From Bacteroidota bacterium (GTDB taxonomy: Bacteria > Bacteroidota > Bacteroidia > B-17B0 > Aurantibacillaceae), in the NCBI GenBank assembly GCA_030684395.1, contig JAUXTT010000011.1, positions 340,903-404,902 on the forward strand: a stretch of DNA of 64,000 bases. The letters are read 5' to 3'. Shown one piece after another: positions 27,181-36,676 of this stretch. The stretch's first letter is position 1. Each line of letters starts with the position of its first letter. The position numbers were made by a program, and so were the translations under genes. The notes beneath the pieces were generated by a model. It made no database searches and was not told where the DNA came from. It saw only the letters and a program-made list of their open reading frames with translations.

Positions 27181-28039
27181 ATCTTTTCACAAATTCTTCG
27201 AAACTCAACTTGGTTCCTTTTCCTAATTCATACACATAAGCCTTCACTAACTGCGCCCAGTCTCTGTGGCTGTGCCTTTTATCAAACACTCCATAGCTAA
27301 AAGGTTTCCCGAATTTTACATGAATGGTTTTGTTCCTTTGTTTTACCATTTCATCAGCAAGAAAAAACATTTCAATATTTCCTTTTATTCTTAAACGCTT
27401 GCGCCATAATGCAATGTTGTAAAACAATTTTGAATTTCTTCCGTCAATATAAACAGGCACTATCATCCGTTCGTGTTTAATTGCTTGAGTGATGAAACTC
27501 TTCTTCCACTCCAAATCTTTTATTTCTCCCTTTTGTTTTCTAGAAACCATCCCTGCAGGAAAAACCAATACTGCTTGTTCCGAAGAATAAATTGCATCAA
27601 TAACCTTTAATGCATCCCCAGCGGTTTTTCCCACTTTATTTACACCCACAAATAGACTTCTAAAGTTCACCAGTTTCAATAAAATATCATTCACCAAAAA
27701 CCGTACATCCTTCCTTATATTACTCACAGCATTTATTAACGCCAAACCATCCAATCCACCAAGCGGGTGATTGCTGGCAATGATGAGTCCTCCCTCCTTT
27801 GGTATATTTTCCAATCCTTCCCAACTAATCTTGGCTCCCAAATACTTTATGGCCGAATCATTAAAATCATGTTCGTAGTCATTTTTGTAAAGCTCAATTC
27901 CGGCATTAACAAAATCCTGGTGTAACTTTTTCTTTATCCAATTGAGAACAAATTGGGGCAAAAACTTATATAAACGAGGATTTTTCTCCCGAATAACACC
28001 CTCAACATCAATAAATTTCTTCGTTTTTGACTCTTCCAT
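27158..28039 (-). CDS. Glycerol acyltransferase family protein (PlsC-like)
   Basis: A 293-residue acyltransferase of the PlsC/hemolysin-like kind. The catalytic motif NHPLGGLDGLALIN (NHxxxxD) and the downstream VFPAGMVSRKQKG and VPVYIDGRNSKLF segments are present. It probably acylates a lipid at the inner membrane; Bacteroidota relatives are often linked to ornithine or glycine lipids, which I cannot decide here. No signal peptide. The last seven residues are encoded by a repeat element, so the natural C terminus may have been altered. Confidence 0.88.
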   Translation of the reverse strand: MEESKTKKFIDVEGVIREKNPRLYKFLPQFVLNWIKKKLHQDFVNAGIELYKNDYEHDFNDSAIKYLGAKISWEGLENIPKEGGLIIASNHPLGGLDGLALINAVSNIRKDVRFLVNDILLKLVNFRSLFVGVNKVGKTAGDALKVIDAIYSSEQAVLVFPAGMVSRKQKGEIKDLEWKKSFITQAIKHERMIVPVYIDGRNSKLFYNIALWRKRLRIKGNIEMFFLADEMVKQRNKTIHVKFGKPFSYGVFDKRHSHRDWAQLVKAYVYELGKGTKLSFEEFVKRWNADDTD

Positions 28040-28204
28040 GCAAAATTTCTTTGTTCAAAACGTGTTAATAGCTTCACCCTTCAAAACTCGCTTTCCATCT
28101 ATTGAAAATCAACACAAAGCAATAATTATAAGCATTCCCACACTACAAAGCACTAAAAAATAATTGAATAAAAAAACAGGGCCAAAAACTGAGTTTTCAA
28201 CAAA

Positions 28205-28240
28205 GTGGTAAAAAATGGGTCAAAGTGGTAAATAGTGGTA
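28205..28240 (+). promoter_or_regulatory. Putative MraZ operator: four TGG boxes at exact 10-bp spacing
   Basis: TGG triplets begin at 28206, 28216, 28226 and 28236, each in the setting GTGGTAAA or ATGGGTCA; the decamer CAAAGTGGTA occurs twice exactly 20 bp apart (28201, 28221). In other bacteria MraZ binds direct TGGG-type repeats at 10-bp pitch in front of its own operon. The array ends 10 bp before the -7 element of mraZ, so binding would cover the promoter. The match is strong but binding is inferred. Confidence 0.8.
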
Positions 28241-28249
28241 AAATTTATC

Positions 28250-28257
28250 TATTTTTG
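28250..28257 (+). promoter_or_regulatory. Promoter -7 element of the dcw cluster
   Basis: TATTTTTG matches TAnnTTTG, 25 bases before the mraZ ATG. The -33 position lies inside the TGG repeat array, as expected for a repressor-controlled promoter. Confidence 0.6.
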
Positions 28258-28282
28258 ACCTTGTCTTTCGAAAGATAATTTT

Positions 28283-28750
28283 ATGGCAAGCCTGATTGGT
28301 GAATTTGATTGTAAGGTTGACGCAAAGGGGCGTTTTATGTTCCCTGTCAATTTGAAAAAGCAACTTGAAGATGCTTTCGAGAAGGGATTTGTCATAAACC
28401 GAAACCTGCACCAGAAGTGTTTAGTTCTTTATCCGGTTGCAGAGTGGGAGAAATTGAATAAGAAGTTGAGCAAACTCAATCGCCTTATAAAAGCGAATGA
28501 TGTATTTGTAAGAAAATTTGCCGGTGGTGCCACAAGTTGTGATGCCGATAATGCCGGAAGGATCTTACTTCCAAAAGCATTGAATGATTATGCGGATATT
28601 AAATCTGACATAAAGATTTTAGGAAGTAATAATGTGATTGAAATTTGGGATAAGAAAATGTATGAAGAATTCTTAAACCAGGATATTAATATAGAGAAGT
28701 TGGCTGAAGATGTGTTAGGCAGTTTGAATTTTAATGATGACAACGAATGA
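28283..28750 (+). CDS. mraZ: MraZ transcriptional regulator
   Basis: A 155-residue MraZ with two AbrB-like half-domains. Each carries the DxxGR signature: DAKGR near residue 14 and DNAGR near residue 90. MraZ forms a ring that binds direct repeats and regulates the division and cell-wall cluster. It is the first gene of the dcw cluster and its stop overlaps the rsmH start (ATGA). Four repeats just upstream look like its own operator, suggesting autoregulation. Confidence 0.96.
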   Translation: MASLIGEFDCKVDAKGRFMFPVNLKKQLEDAFEKGFVINRNLHQKCLVLYPVAEWEKLNKKLSKLNRLIKANDVFVRKFAGGATSCDADNAGRILLPKALNDYADIKSDIKILGSNNVIEIWDKKMYEEFLNQDINIEKLAEDVLGSLNFNDDNE

Positions 28751-29646
28751 CCTATCACAACCCCGTTCTTTTAAAAGAGTGTATTGAAGGGCTGAATATT
28801 AAGGCAGACGGAATTTATGTTGATGTAACATTTGGAGGAGGCGGGCATTCGAGAAAAATTCTTGAACACTTAGGCGAAAAAGGAAAACTTATAGCTTTTG
28901 ATCAGGATAAAGAAGCTCAGTTGAATGTTCCCGATGACAAACGCGTAATTTTTGTCAATCAGAATTTTATGTATCTGCAAAACTTTTTGCGTATGCACGG
29001 AATAACGAAAGTTGACGGAATCCTCGCTGACCTTGGAGTTTCATCGCATCAGTTCGATACCGGAGAAAGAGGTTTCTCTATTCGATACGAAGGTGCATTA
29101 GACATGCGAATGAACCAACAAGCAGAATTAACAGCTGCAAAAGTGGTAAATGAGTACGAAGGTTATGTGTTGTCAAAGATCTTTCGCTTGTATGGTGAGA
29201 TCGAGAATTTCAGAAAACTCTCTGACTTGATAGTAAGTGCAAGAGCCCTGGGGCCAATTGAAACAACACTTCAGTTAAAAGAGTTGATCACAACCATTGC
29301 ACCGAAACATGCAGAGCATAAGTATTTTGCAAGAGTGTTTCAGGCTTTGAGAATAGAAGTGAACAAAGAATTAGAAGTGTTGGAAGAGTTTTTAAAACAA
29401 ACATTAACTGTTTTAAATCCGGGCGGAAGATTGGTAGTGATCAGTTATCACTCATTGGAAGACAGATTAGTAAAGAATTATATAAAAACCGGGAATATAG
29501 AAGGAAAAATTGAAAAAGATTTTTTCGGAAAGATTACCAAACACTTTGAGCAGGTAAATAAAAAACTCATAGTGCCTGACGAAAAAGAAATTGAAGAGAA
29601 CAACCGAGCAAGAAGCGCTAAACTGCGGATTGCCGAGAAGATATAA
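28747..29646 (+). CDS. rsmH: RsmH (MraW), 16S rRNA C1402 N4-methyltransferase
   Basis: A 299-residue SAM-dependent methyltransferase that N4-methylates C1402 of 16S rRNA. Visible are YHNPVLLKECIEGL at the N terminus, the SAM loop VDVTFGGGGHSRKIL, ADLGVSSHQFDTGERGFSIR, and the C-terminal ISYHSLEDRLVKN and NNRARSAKLRIAEK. Normal length. Translationally coupled to mraZ by a four-base overlap. Confidence 0.97.
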   Translation: MTYHNPVLLKECIEGLNIKADGIYVDVTFGGGGHSRKILEHLGEKGKLIAFDQDKEAQLNVPDDKRVIFVNQNFMYLQNFLRMHGITKVDGILADLGVSSHQFDTGERGFSIRYEGALDMRMNQQAELTAAKVVNEYEGYVLSKIFRLYGEIENFRKLSDLIVSARALGPIETTLQLKELITTIAPKHAEHKYFARVFQALRIEVNKELEVLEEFLKQTLTVLNPGGRLVVISYHSLEDRLVKNYIKTGNIEGKIEKDFFGKITKHFEQVNKKLIVPDEKEIEENNRARSAKLRIAEKI

Positions 29647-29704
29647 GATTTATGAATGGCGATTTTTAAACATCAGAAATCGTACATTATAAATCAAAGA
29701 TTAA

Positions 29705-30142
29705 ATGGCGAATAAGTTTAAGGAAATACAAGTTGAAGAGGAAGAAGTTATAGAGCAGGTTGAAAAACCGAAAGCTCAGGCAAAACCTACCTCGCCGAAA
29801 AAGAAAAGTGGAGTTGTAAAATCCTTGAATAGCGTGTTTAGCGGAACATTCCTTAGTAATGATTTTGTTTTAAAACGCATACCATTTGTTTTGTTTCTCT
29901 CGGTAGTAGCGGTGTTCTACATCTCCTACAATTATTGGGCTGACGACAAACTTAGACAACAGTCGAAGATAACTTCGCAATTGAAAGAATTGCGCAGCGA
30001 ATATATTGCAAGCAAATCGGACTTAATGTTCGTTAGTAAACAGAGTGAAGTGGCTAAAGCTGTAGAAAGCATGGGACTAAAGGAGCCGGTGGTTCCTCCA
30101 ATGAAGATAGTAGTACAACAAGACTCTGTTAATCAAAAGTAA
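29705..30142 (+). CDS. ftsL: FtsL-like division protein
   Basis: A 145-residue bitopic protein. A charged cytoplasmic stretch (residues 1-55) is followed by one membrane helix (FVLFLSVVAVFYISYNYW, about residues 59-76) and a coiled-coil-like periplasmic part (KLRQQSKITSQLKELRSEYI). Sequence similarity to classical FtsL is low, but position between rsmH and ftsI, topology and size match the FtsL-like proteins of Bacteroidota. It would form part of the FtsQLB-like activator of septal synthesis. Confidence 0.85.
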   Translation: MANKFKEIQVEEEEVIEQVEKPKAQAKPTSPKKKSGVVKSLNSVFSGTFLSNDFVLKRIPFVLFLSVVAVFYISYNYWADDKLRQQSKITSQLKELRSEYIASKSDLMFVSKQSEVAKAVESMGLKEPVVPPMKIVVQQDSVNQK

Positions 30143-30263
30143 TTATCAGACATAGCATACGCTGTATGTAAATGTCAAGTTGAAAGCGAAAGCTGACAGC
30201 AATGGAAAAAGTGTCCGTTGTTGCCGGAGAGGGAATGAACTGTTTAAAAAAGAAATAAAAAAA

Positions 30264-32378
30264 TTGGACCACAAAAAAGACATACTTTGGAGAACCTATT
30301 TGGTTTACATCTTTATGTTGGTGTTTGCTATTGCGATCGTTTATCGCATTGTAAACGTTCAATTTATTGAAGGAGATAAGTGGCGCGAAAAAGCAAAACA
30401 ACTTACCATGGTGTATGTTGATATAGAAGCTGCACGCGGAAACATTTTTGATGCAAACGGAAACCTATTGGCTACTTCCCTGCCCTATTACGAAGTTGGA
30501 ATGGATGTAAACGCACCTTCAATTGTTTCGGATACATTTAAAAAATATGCATCTCCTTTAGCTGAAGAGTTGGCAAATCTATTTAAAGATAAAACTGCAA
30601 AAGAATACAAACGTATGTTGCAGAAAGCAAGAAACAAAAATGACAGGTACATTGTGTTGCATCGTAATGTTTCCTATCGCGATTTGCAAACCATGAAAAA
30701 ATTTCCGATTCTCAAAAAAGGGAGGCGTGGCGGACTCGTGACATTACAAACCAATAAGCGGGAACGGCCTTTCAAAATGCTGGCAGCGCGAACCATTGGT
30801 TATACACAAAACAAACTGAAAGTAGGCATCGAAGGTGCCTACGATTCTACATTAAAAGGAGTTAGCGGAAAACGTTTGATGCAAAAAATCGCCGCTGATG
30901 TTTGGAGGCCAATTAATGATGAAAACGAAATTGAGCCGAAAGACGGTAATGACATTTACACAACCATCGACATCAATATTCAGGATGTTGCAGAAAATGC
31001 ATTGATGAAAGCACTCATCAAAAACAATGCAAGTCATGGTTGCGCAGTATTAATGGAAGTAAAAACCGGAGAGATAAAAGCTGTTGCTAATCTTACACGT
31101 ACTGATTCAGGAATGTACAGCGAGCGTTTCAATTATGCGATGGGATATTCTTCTGAGCCGGGTTCAACATTTAAACTAGCTTCTTTACTAACCGCATTGG
31201 ATGATGGTTATATAGATCTGAATGATGAATTTACAGTAGGAAATGGTACTTGTCAATATTACGACAGAACAATGAAAGACTCTCACGAACCTGAGACTCC
31301 TAAATTAACGGTACAAAGAATATTCGAAACATCTTCTAATGTTGGAACAAGTCAGATCATTACAAAGTACTATTCTAAAGATCCAAAAAAGTTTGTTGAC
31401 AAATTAAAATCCTTCAACCTCGACAAACCATTAGGATTAGGAATCGCAGGGGAAGGAAAACCGAAAATTAAAAAAGTAGGATCGGATGAATGGTACGGAA
31501 CAACTCTGCCCTGGATGTCTATTGGTTATGAATCTTCTATCACACCACTACAAACATTAACGCTTTATAATGCGGTTGCAAATAATGGAACTATGGTTAA
31601 ACCAAGGTTCATTAAGGAGATTCAACGCAATGGGAAAACCATTCGAAAATTTGAACCGGAGATCATCAATGAACAAATAGTTAAGCCGAGTACTATTAAA
31701 ATGGCAAAAAAATTATTAGAAGGTGTTGTAGAAAATGGTTCAGGTAAAGGATTAAACATTACAGCTTTTAAAGTTGCAGGAAAAACCGGAACTGCCCAGA
31801 TAGCGGTTGGAGGAAAAAGTTATGGAACTTATGGAAATCGCTCTTATCAAGCTTCTTTTGTTGGATACTTCCCTGCTGATAAACCCCTTTACACTTGCAT
31901 TGTGATTATTTATAATCCATCTGCAGGAAACTATTATGGTGGTTTGGTTGCAGGACCTGTGTTCAAAGAGATAGCTGAGAAAGTATATTCAAATAGTTTA
32001 GACTTCCAGCAGGAGATCAACAGCAAAAAAATGTTGCTGACCAAAAATCCTGAAATGATAAAAACAAAAAGGGAAGATGCGGTAACTGTTCTTTCCGAAT
32101 TGAATATTGCTCACAAAATAGTAAACAATGAAGCTGTATGGGTTGGAAAAACAGCCGACTCTACCGGATTAAAATTAGGTGCCATAAATATTGAAGGCTC
32201 ACTAAAAAAAGGGTTGGTCCCTAATTTATACGGCATGTCGGCAAAAGATGCCATGTACATTTTAGAGAACAACGGGATCAATGTGAAATTACAAGGAATT
32301 GGGAGTGTGAAAAAACAATCAATCGAAGCGGGAACAAAATTTTACAAAGGTTCACTTATAACATTAATACTGGGTTGA
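30264..32378 (+). CDS. ftsI: FtsI, septal penicillin-binding protein with PASTA domain
   Basis: Class B transpeptidase for septal peptidoglycan. I place the start at the TTG at 30264 (MDHKKDILWRTYLVY) because it puts the membrane helix at the usual distance and is preceded by an A-rich stretch; an in-frame TTG at 30180 would add 28 residues and no ATG fits. Then come the dimerisation domain and the transpeptidase with SxxK (PGSTFKLASL), SxN (SSNVGTSQI) and KTG (VAGKTGTAQI). A C-terminal PASTA domain (LVPNLYGMSAKDAMYILENN) is also present. The PASTA module is typical of Bacteroidota FtsI. Confidence 0.93.
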   Translation: MDHKKDILWRTYLVYIFMLVFAIAIVYRIVNVQFIEGDKWREKAKQLTMVYVDIEAARGNIFDANGNLLATSLPYYEVGMDVNAPSIVSDTFKKYASPLAEELANLFKDKTAKEYKRMLQKARNKNDRYIVLHRNVSYRDLQTMKKFPILKKGRRGGLVTLQTNKRERPFKMLAARTIGYTQNKLKVGIEGAYDSTLKGVSGKRLMQKIAADVWRPINDENEIEPKDGNDIYTTIDINIQDVAENALMKALIKNNASHGCAVLMEVKTGEIKAVANLTRTDSGMYSERFNYAMGYSSEPGSTFKLASLLTALDDGYIDLNDEFTVGNGTCQYYDRTMKDSHEPETPKLTVQRIFETSSNVGTSQIITKYYSKDPKKFVDKLKSFNLDKPLGLGIAGEGKPKIKKVGSDEWYGTTLPWMSIGYESSITPLQTLTLYNAVANNGTMVKPRFIKEIQRNGKTIRKFEPEIINEQIVKPSTIKMAKKLLEGVVENGSGKGLNITAFKVAGKTGTAQIAVGGKSYGTYGNRSYQASFVGYFPADKPLYTCIVIIYNPSAGNYYGGLVAGPVFKEIAEKVYSNSLDFQQEINSKKMLLTKNPEMIKTKREDAVTVLSELNIAHKIVNNEAVWVGKTADSTGLKLGAINIEGSLKKGLVPNLYGMSAKDAMYILENNGINVKLQGIGSVKKQSIEAGTKFYKGSLITLILG

Positions 32379-32462
32379 TTTTTATATGACTTATCCATAC
32401 CCAAAAATAAAAAAAACGTATAGGATATACCATATGGCAACCAGTAAAAACAATGTCTGCAT

Positions 32463-33926
32463 ATGAAATTACTTAAAGACATATTATACAAAGCAGGACT
32501 TGAAGAAGTTCAGGGAACAACTAACCTTGCTGTTTCCGGAATTGTATTTGACTCACGTAAAGTAAAAAAAGACTCATTATTTGTTGCAACGCGCGGAAAC
32601 AATGTAGATGGTCACGCGTATATCAACACCGCTATTGAAGCAGGTGCTAATGCAATTGTGTGCGAAGAATATCCAGATCAAACATTTGAACACATCACTT
32701 ATGTAAAAGTAAAAGACACTTCATTTGCATTAGGAATAATTGCTTCTAACTTCTTCGATAATCCTTCAGAAAAATTAAAACTGGTTGGTGTAACAGGAAC
32801 AAATGGCAAAACCACAACCGTTACTCTATTATTTAATCTGTTCAAACAATTAGGTTATACAGTTGGTTTATTATCAACAGTAAAAAACCAAATTCAGAAC
32901 GAAGTTATTCCTGCAACTCACACCACACCTGATGCTGTAGCTTTAAACGAGTTACTCCTTAAGATGGTTGAGAGAGGTTGCCAGTATGCTTTTATGGAAG
33001 TAAGCTCGCATGCAGTTGTTCAACACAGAATTACAGGTATTACTTTTTCAGGTGGAGTATTCACCAACATCACTCACGATCATTTAGATTACCACAAAAC
33101 ATTTGATGAATACATCAAAGCAAAAAAAGGATTCTTTGATAAACTAAGTGACGAAGCTTTTGCATTAACAAATAAAGATGATGCAAATGGAATGGTGATG
33201 TTGCAAAATACATCTGCAAAAAAAGTTTCTTACGCATTAAAAAGTGTTGCCGATCACAAATGCAGGATCATTGAAAGTCATTTGAACGGTTTGCTACTAA
33301 ACATTGACGGGCATGAGCTTTGGGTAAAACTAATCGGGAATTTCAATGCTTACAATGTATTAGCAGTTTACAGTACGGCTATCTTATTAAAACAGGATAA
33401 AATAAATGTACTCACAGCACTAAGTACTTTAAATGCTGTTGAAGGACGATTCCAGCAAATAAAATCCACTTCGGGTATTATTGGAATTGTTGATTACGCT
33501 CACACTCCTGATGCATTAAAAAATGTATTGGAAACAATTAAAAGTTTACGTACCGGAAACGAACAGGTAATTACCCTTGTTGGTTGCGGTGGCGACAGAG
33601 ATACAACTAAACGTCCGATCATGGCAAAGATCGCATGTGAGTTAAGCACTAAAGTGATCCTTACTTCTGACAATCCAAGAAGTGAAGACCCGGAAGAAAT
33701 CCTGAATCAAATGCAAAAAGGAGTTGATCCGGTTGAAATGAAAAAAACTTTGCGTATCAGCGACAGAAAAGAAGCAATAAGAACAGCATGCACATTCGCA
33801 AAACCGGGAGATATTATTTTGATCGCAGGGAAAGGACACGAAAATTACCAGGAGATAAAGGGTGTTAAACATCCTTTCGATGATTTTGAAATTTTAAAAG
33901 AAACAATTAAAGAACAAAGTTTATAA
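32463..33926 (+). CDS. murE: MurE, UDP-MurNAc-Ala-Glu:meso-diaminopimelate ligase
   Basis: A 487-residue Mur ligase that adds the third residue of the stem peptide. The ATP loop [11 protein letters not shown] is at residues 109-119. The motif SDNPRSEDP contains DNPR, which marks meso-diaminopimelate specificity rather than lysine, so this organism should have A1-gamma peptidoglycan. Normal length. The stop overlaps the mraY start by one base. Confidence 0.97.
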   Translation: MKLLKDILYKAGLEEVQGTTNLAVSGIVFDSRKVKKDSLFVATRGNNVDGHAYINTAIEAGANAIVCEEYPDQTFEHITYVKVKDTSFALGIIASNFFDNPSEKLKLVGVTGTNGKTTTVTLLFNLFKQLGYTVGLLSTVKNQIQNEVIPATHTTPDAVALNELLLKMVERGCQYAFMEVSSHAVVQHRITGITFSGGVFTNITHDHLDYHKTFDEYIKAKKGFFDKLSDEAFALTNKDDANGMVMLQNTSAKKVSYALKSVADHKCRIIESHLNGLLLNIDGHELWVKLIGNFNAYNVLAVYSTAILLKQDKINVLTALSTLNAVEGRFQQIKSTSGIIGIVDYAHTPDALKNVLETIKSLRTGNEQVITLVGCGGDRDTTKRPIMAKIACELSTKVILTSDNPRSEDPEEILNQMQKGVDPVEMKKTLRISDRKEAIRTACTFAKPGDIILIAGKGHENYQEIKGVKHPFDDFEILKETIKEQSL

Positions 33927-35194
33927 TGTTTTACTATCTATTTACATGGCTTGATAAGCAATTCGATTTTCCGGGAGCAGGGGTGTTTCAATACATCTCT
34001 TTCCGTGCGGCAATGGCAGTGATCGTTTCATTGATCATTTCTTTGCTATTCGGGAAACGAATCATCAATTACATTCGCAAAAAACAAATTGGCGAAACTG
34101 TTCGCGAATTAGGCTTAGAAGGACAAACAAAAAAAGCAGGTACTCCAACAATGGGTGGCTTAATCATCCTCGCTGCTATCATTATCCCAACTTTACTATT
34201 CGCTAAACTGAATAATGTTTACATCATCTTAATGTTAGTATCAACTGTATGGCTCGGTGCAATTGGTTTTTTGGATGATTACATTAAAGTATTCAAAAAA
34301 AACAAAGACGGATTAAAAGGGAAATTTAAGGTGATCGGACAAGTTGGTATTGGCTTAATCGTAGGTACTACACTTTATTTTCATCCTGATGTAACAACGA
34401 AAGAAAGAGTTTATACAAGTGGTTCACAAGCTAACTCATTTGATCCGGCAATAAATAAGAACGTAGAATACAAAGCACCAAAATATGCGAAAGAAGAAAC
34501 AAAAACTTTAAAAACAACCATTCCTTTTGTAAAAAACAATGAGTTCGATTACAATGTTATTGTGAAATGGATTTGTGAAGACTGTGGCAAATGGGGCTGG
34601 TTGGTTTTTATTCCGATGGTTATTCTGATTGTTACCGCGGTTTCCAACGGTGCAAATATAACCGATGGAATTGACGGGCTCGCAACCGGCACTTCAGCTA
34701 TTATTGGAACAACACTGGGTATTTTGGCTTACGTTTCGGGTAATGCTGTATTTGCCGATTATCTGAACATAATGTACATACCTCATTCGGGTGAACTCGT
34801 GATTTTTATTGCAGCATTTGTGGGAGCGTGCATCGGGTTTTTATGGTACAACTCTTTCCCTGCACAGGTATTTATGGGTGATACGGGAAGTTTGGCATTG
34901 GGCGGAATCATTGCGGTATTTGCCATTGCAATCAGAAAAGAATTATTGATTCCTATTCTTTGTGGAATTTTCTTAATAGAGAATGTTTCTGTTATTATGC
35001 AGGTATACTATTTCAAATATCAGAAAAAGAAAAGAGGATTAGAATATGCACAATCGCACCGTTTATTTAAAATGGCGCCTTTGCATCATCATTACCAAAA
35101 AGTTGGTTTCCATGAATCGAAAATCGTATCTCGTTTCTGGATCATCGGAATTATGCTGGCAGTACTAACTATTGTAACGTTGAAATTAAGATAA
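33926..35194 (+). CDS. mraY: MraY, phospho-MurNAc-pentapeptide translocase
   Basis: Integral membrane transferase that makes lipid I from UDP-MurNAc-pentapeptide and undecaprenyl phosphate. Conserved parts: [12 protein letters not shown], the catalytic GFLDDYIKV and [12 protein letters not shown], and [12 protein letters not shown] near the C terminus. At 422 residues it exceeds the E. coli enzyme because of a hydrophilic loop (about residues 150-205), a known feature of Bacteroidota MraY. Confidence 0.97.
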   Translation: MFYYLFTWLDKQFDFPGAGVFQYISFRAAMAVIVSLIISLLFGKRIINYIRKKQIGETVRELGLEGQTKKAGTPTMGGLIILAAIIIPTLLFAKLNNVYIILMLVSTVWLGAIGFLDDYIKVFKKNKDGLKGKFKVIGQVGIGLIVGTTLYFHPDVTTKERVYTSGSQANSFDPAINKNVEYKAPKYAKEETKTLKTTIPFVKNNEFDYNVIVKWICEDCGKWGWLVFIPMVILIVTAVSNGANITDGIDGLATGTSAIIGTTLGILAYVSGNAVFADYLNIMYIPHSGELVIFIAAFVGACIGFLWYNSFPAQVFMGDTGSLALGGIIAVFAIAIRKELLIPILCGIFLIENVSVIMQVYYFKYQKKKRGLEYAQSHRLFKMAPLHHHYQKVGFHESKIVSRFWIIGIMLAVLTIVTLKLR

Positions 35195-35197
35195 AAG

Positions 35198-36541
35198 GTG
35201 AATAAACGAATTGTAATACTTGGAAGTGGAGAAAGTGGCGTGGGTGCAGCTGTATTGGCTCAAGCCAAAGGCTTCGACGTGTTCGTTTCCGACAAGGGTG
35301 CAATTAAAGAAAAGTACAAAAAGCAATTAAACGAATACAACATTCCCTTCGAAGAATTACAACACACCGAAGAGAAAATTTTAAATGCTGACGAGATTAT
35401 TAAAAGTCCGGGCATCCCTGACAAAGTTGAGCTGATAAAAAAACTAAGAGCAAAAAATATTCCAGTGATCTCCGAAATAGAATTTGCAGGAAGATATACA
35501 AGCGCGAAAAAAATATGCATTACAGGTAGCAACGGAAAAACAACCACTACCCTCTTAACACATCACATCCTAAGCAAAGCAGGTTATAATGTAGGATTAG
35601 GGGGAAATGTAGGGAAAAGTTTCGCGATGCAGGTAGCAAAGGAAAATTACGATTACTATGTATTGGAGCTGAGTAGTTTTCAACTGGACGACATGTTTGA
35701 TTTTAAAGCAGATGTTGCCGTTCTTTTAAACATTACTCCTGATCATTTAGACAGGTATGATTACAAGTTTGAAAACTACGTGGATTCAAAATTTCGTGTA
35801 GTGCAGAATCAAACAACAGAAGATGCCTTTATTTATTGCACTGATGATGTGGTGATTACAGAGCACATGGAGAAACATCCGGTTGGAGGAAAATTGTATC
35901 CCTTCTCCATCAAAAAACAATTGGATGGAGAAGCGGCTTACCTGAATGAAAAAAATGAATTAATAATAAATATAAACCAAACCCAAATAAATATGACCAT
36001 CGAACAATTAGCACTTCAAGGTAAACATAACGTTTACAATGCAATGGCAGCAGGAATCGCTTCACGTATTGTTGAAGTACGTAAAGACGCTGTTCGCGAA
36101 AGCTTAACTGATTTCGTTAATGCAGAACATCGTTTAGAGTTTGTTGCTACTATTAACGGCATCGAATTCATTAACGATTCAAAAGCAACCAACGTGAACT
36201 CTGCGTGGTATGCATTGGAAACAATGGACAAACCTGTAGTTTGGATCGCAGGTGGTACAGACAAAGGAAATGATTACACACAATTATTAGACCTTGTGAA
36301 AGGTAAAGTAAAAGCGATCGTTTGCTTAGGTTTAGACAACCAAAAACTAATTGAAACATTTGGTTCATTAGTTGAAACAATCGTTGAAGCAAAAACAGCA
36401 AAAGAAGCCGTTGCTCTTTCTTACCAAATTGGTAAAAAAGGTGATGCAGTTTTATTGTCTCCTGCTTGTGCAAGTTTCGACTTGTTCGAAAACTACGAAG
36501 ATCGCGGGATGCAATTTAAAGGAGCTGTAAGAGCACTTTAA
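35198..36541 (+). CDS. murD: MurD, UDP-MurNAc-L-alanine:D-glutamate ligase
   Basis: A 447-residue Mur ligase adding D-glutamate. It starts at GTG 35198 (MNKRIVILGSGESGVGAA), three bases after mraY. The ATP loop is CITGSNGKTTTTLL, followed by ELSSFQLDDM and the C-terminal LSPACASFDLFENYEDRG, which is diagnostic of MurD. Confidence 0.97.
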   Translation: MNKRIVILGSGESGVGAAVLAQAKGFDVFVSDKGAIKEKYKKQLNEYNIPFEELQHTEEKILNADEIIKSPGIPDKVELIKKLRAKNIPVISEIEFAGRYTSAKKICITGSNGKTTTTLLTHHILSKAGYNVGLGGNVGKSFAMQVAKENYDYYVLELSSFQLDDMFDFKADVAVLLNITPDHLDRYDYKFENYVDSKFRVVQNQTTEDAFIYCTDDVVITEHMEKHPVGGKLYPFSIKKQLDGEAAYLNEKNELIININQTQINMTIEQLALQGKHNVYNAMAAGIASRIVEVRKDAVRESLTDFVNAEHRLEFVATINGIEFINDSKATNVNSAWYALETMDKPVVWIAGGTDKGNDYTQLLDLVKGKVKAIVCLGLDNQKLIETFGSLVETIVEAKTAKEAVALSYQIGKKGDAVLLSPACASFDLFENYEDRGMQFKGAVRAL

Positions 36542-36645
36542 TTATAAGAAACGAAAAAGGTTTTGCTTTTATTAAAGGCGTTAACATAAAAGTGAAACCT
36601 GAAACGTTGCTAATAAAAGAATAGAATAAACAAATCAATAAAACA

Positions 36646-36666
36646 GTATTCTGTATAACGGAATAC
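36646..36666. promoter_or_regulatory. Dyad GTATTC-N9-GAATAC before ftsW
   Basis: A six-base inverted repeat with a nine-base loop sits just upstream of a clear Shine-Dalgarno sequence (AAAGGAG, about 36666-36672) and the ftsW ATG at 36677. It lies in the only long gap (135 bp) in this part of the cluster and may be a regulatory hairpin or protein site. Confidence 0.4.
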
Positions 36667-36676
36667 AAAGGAGAAC

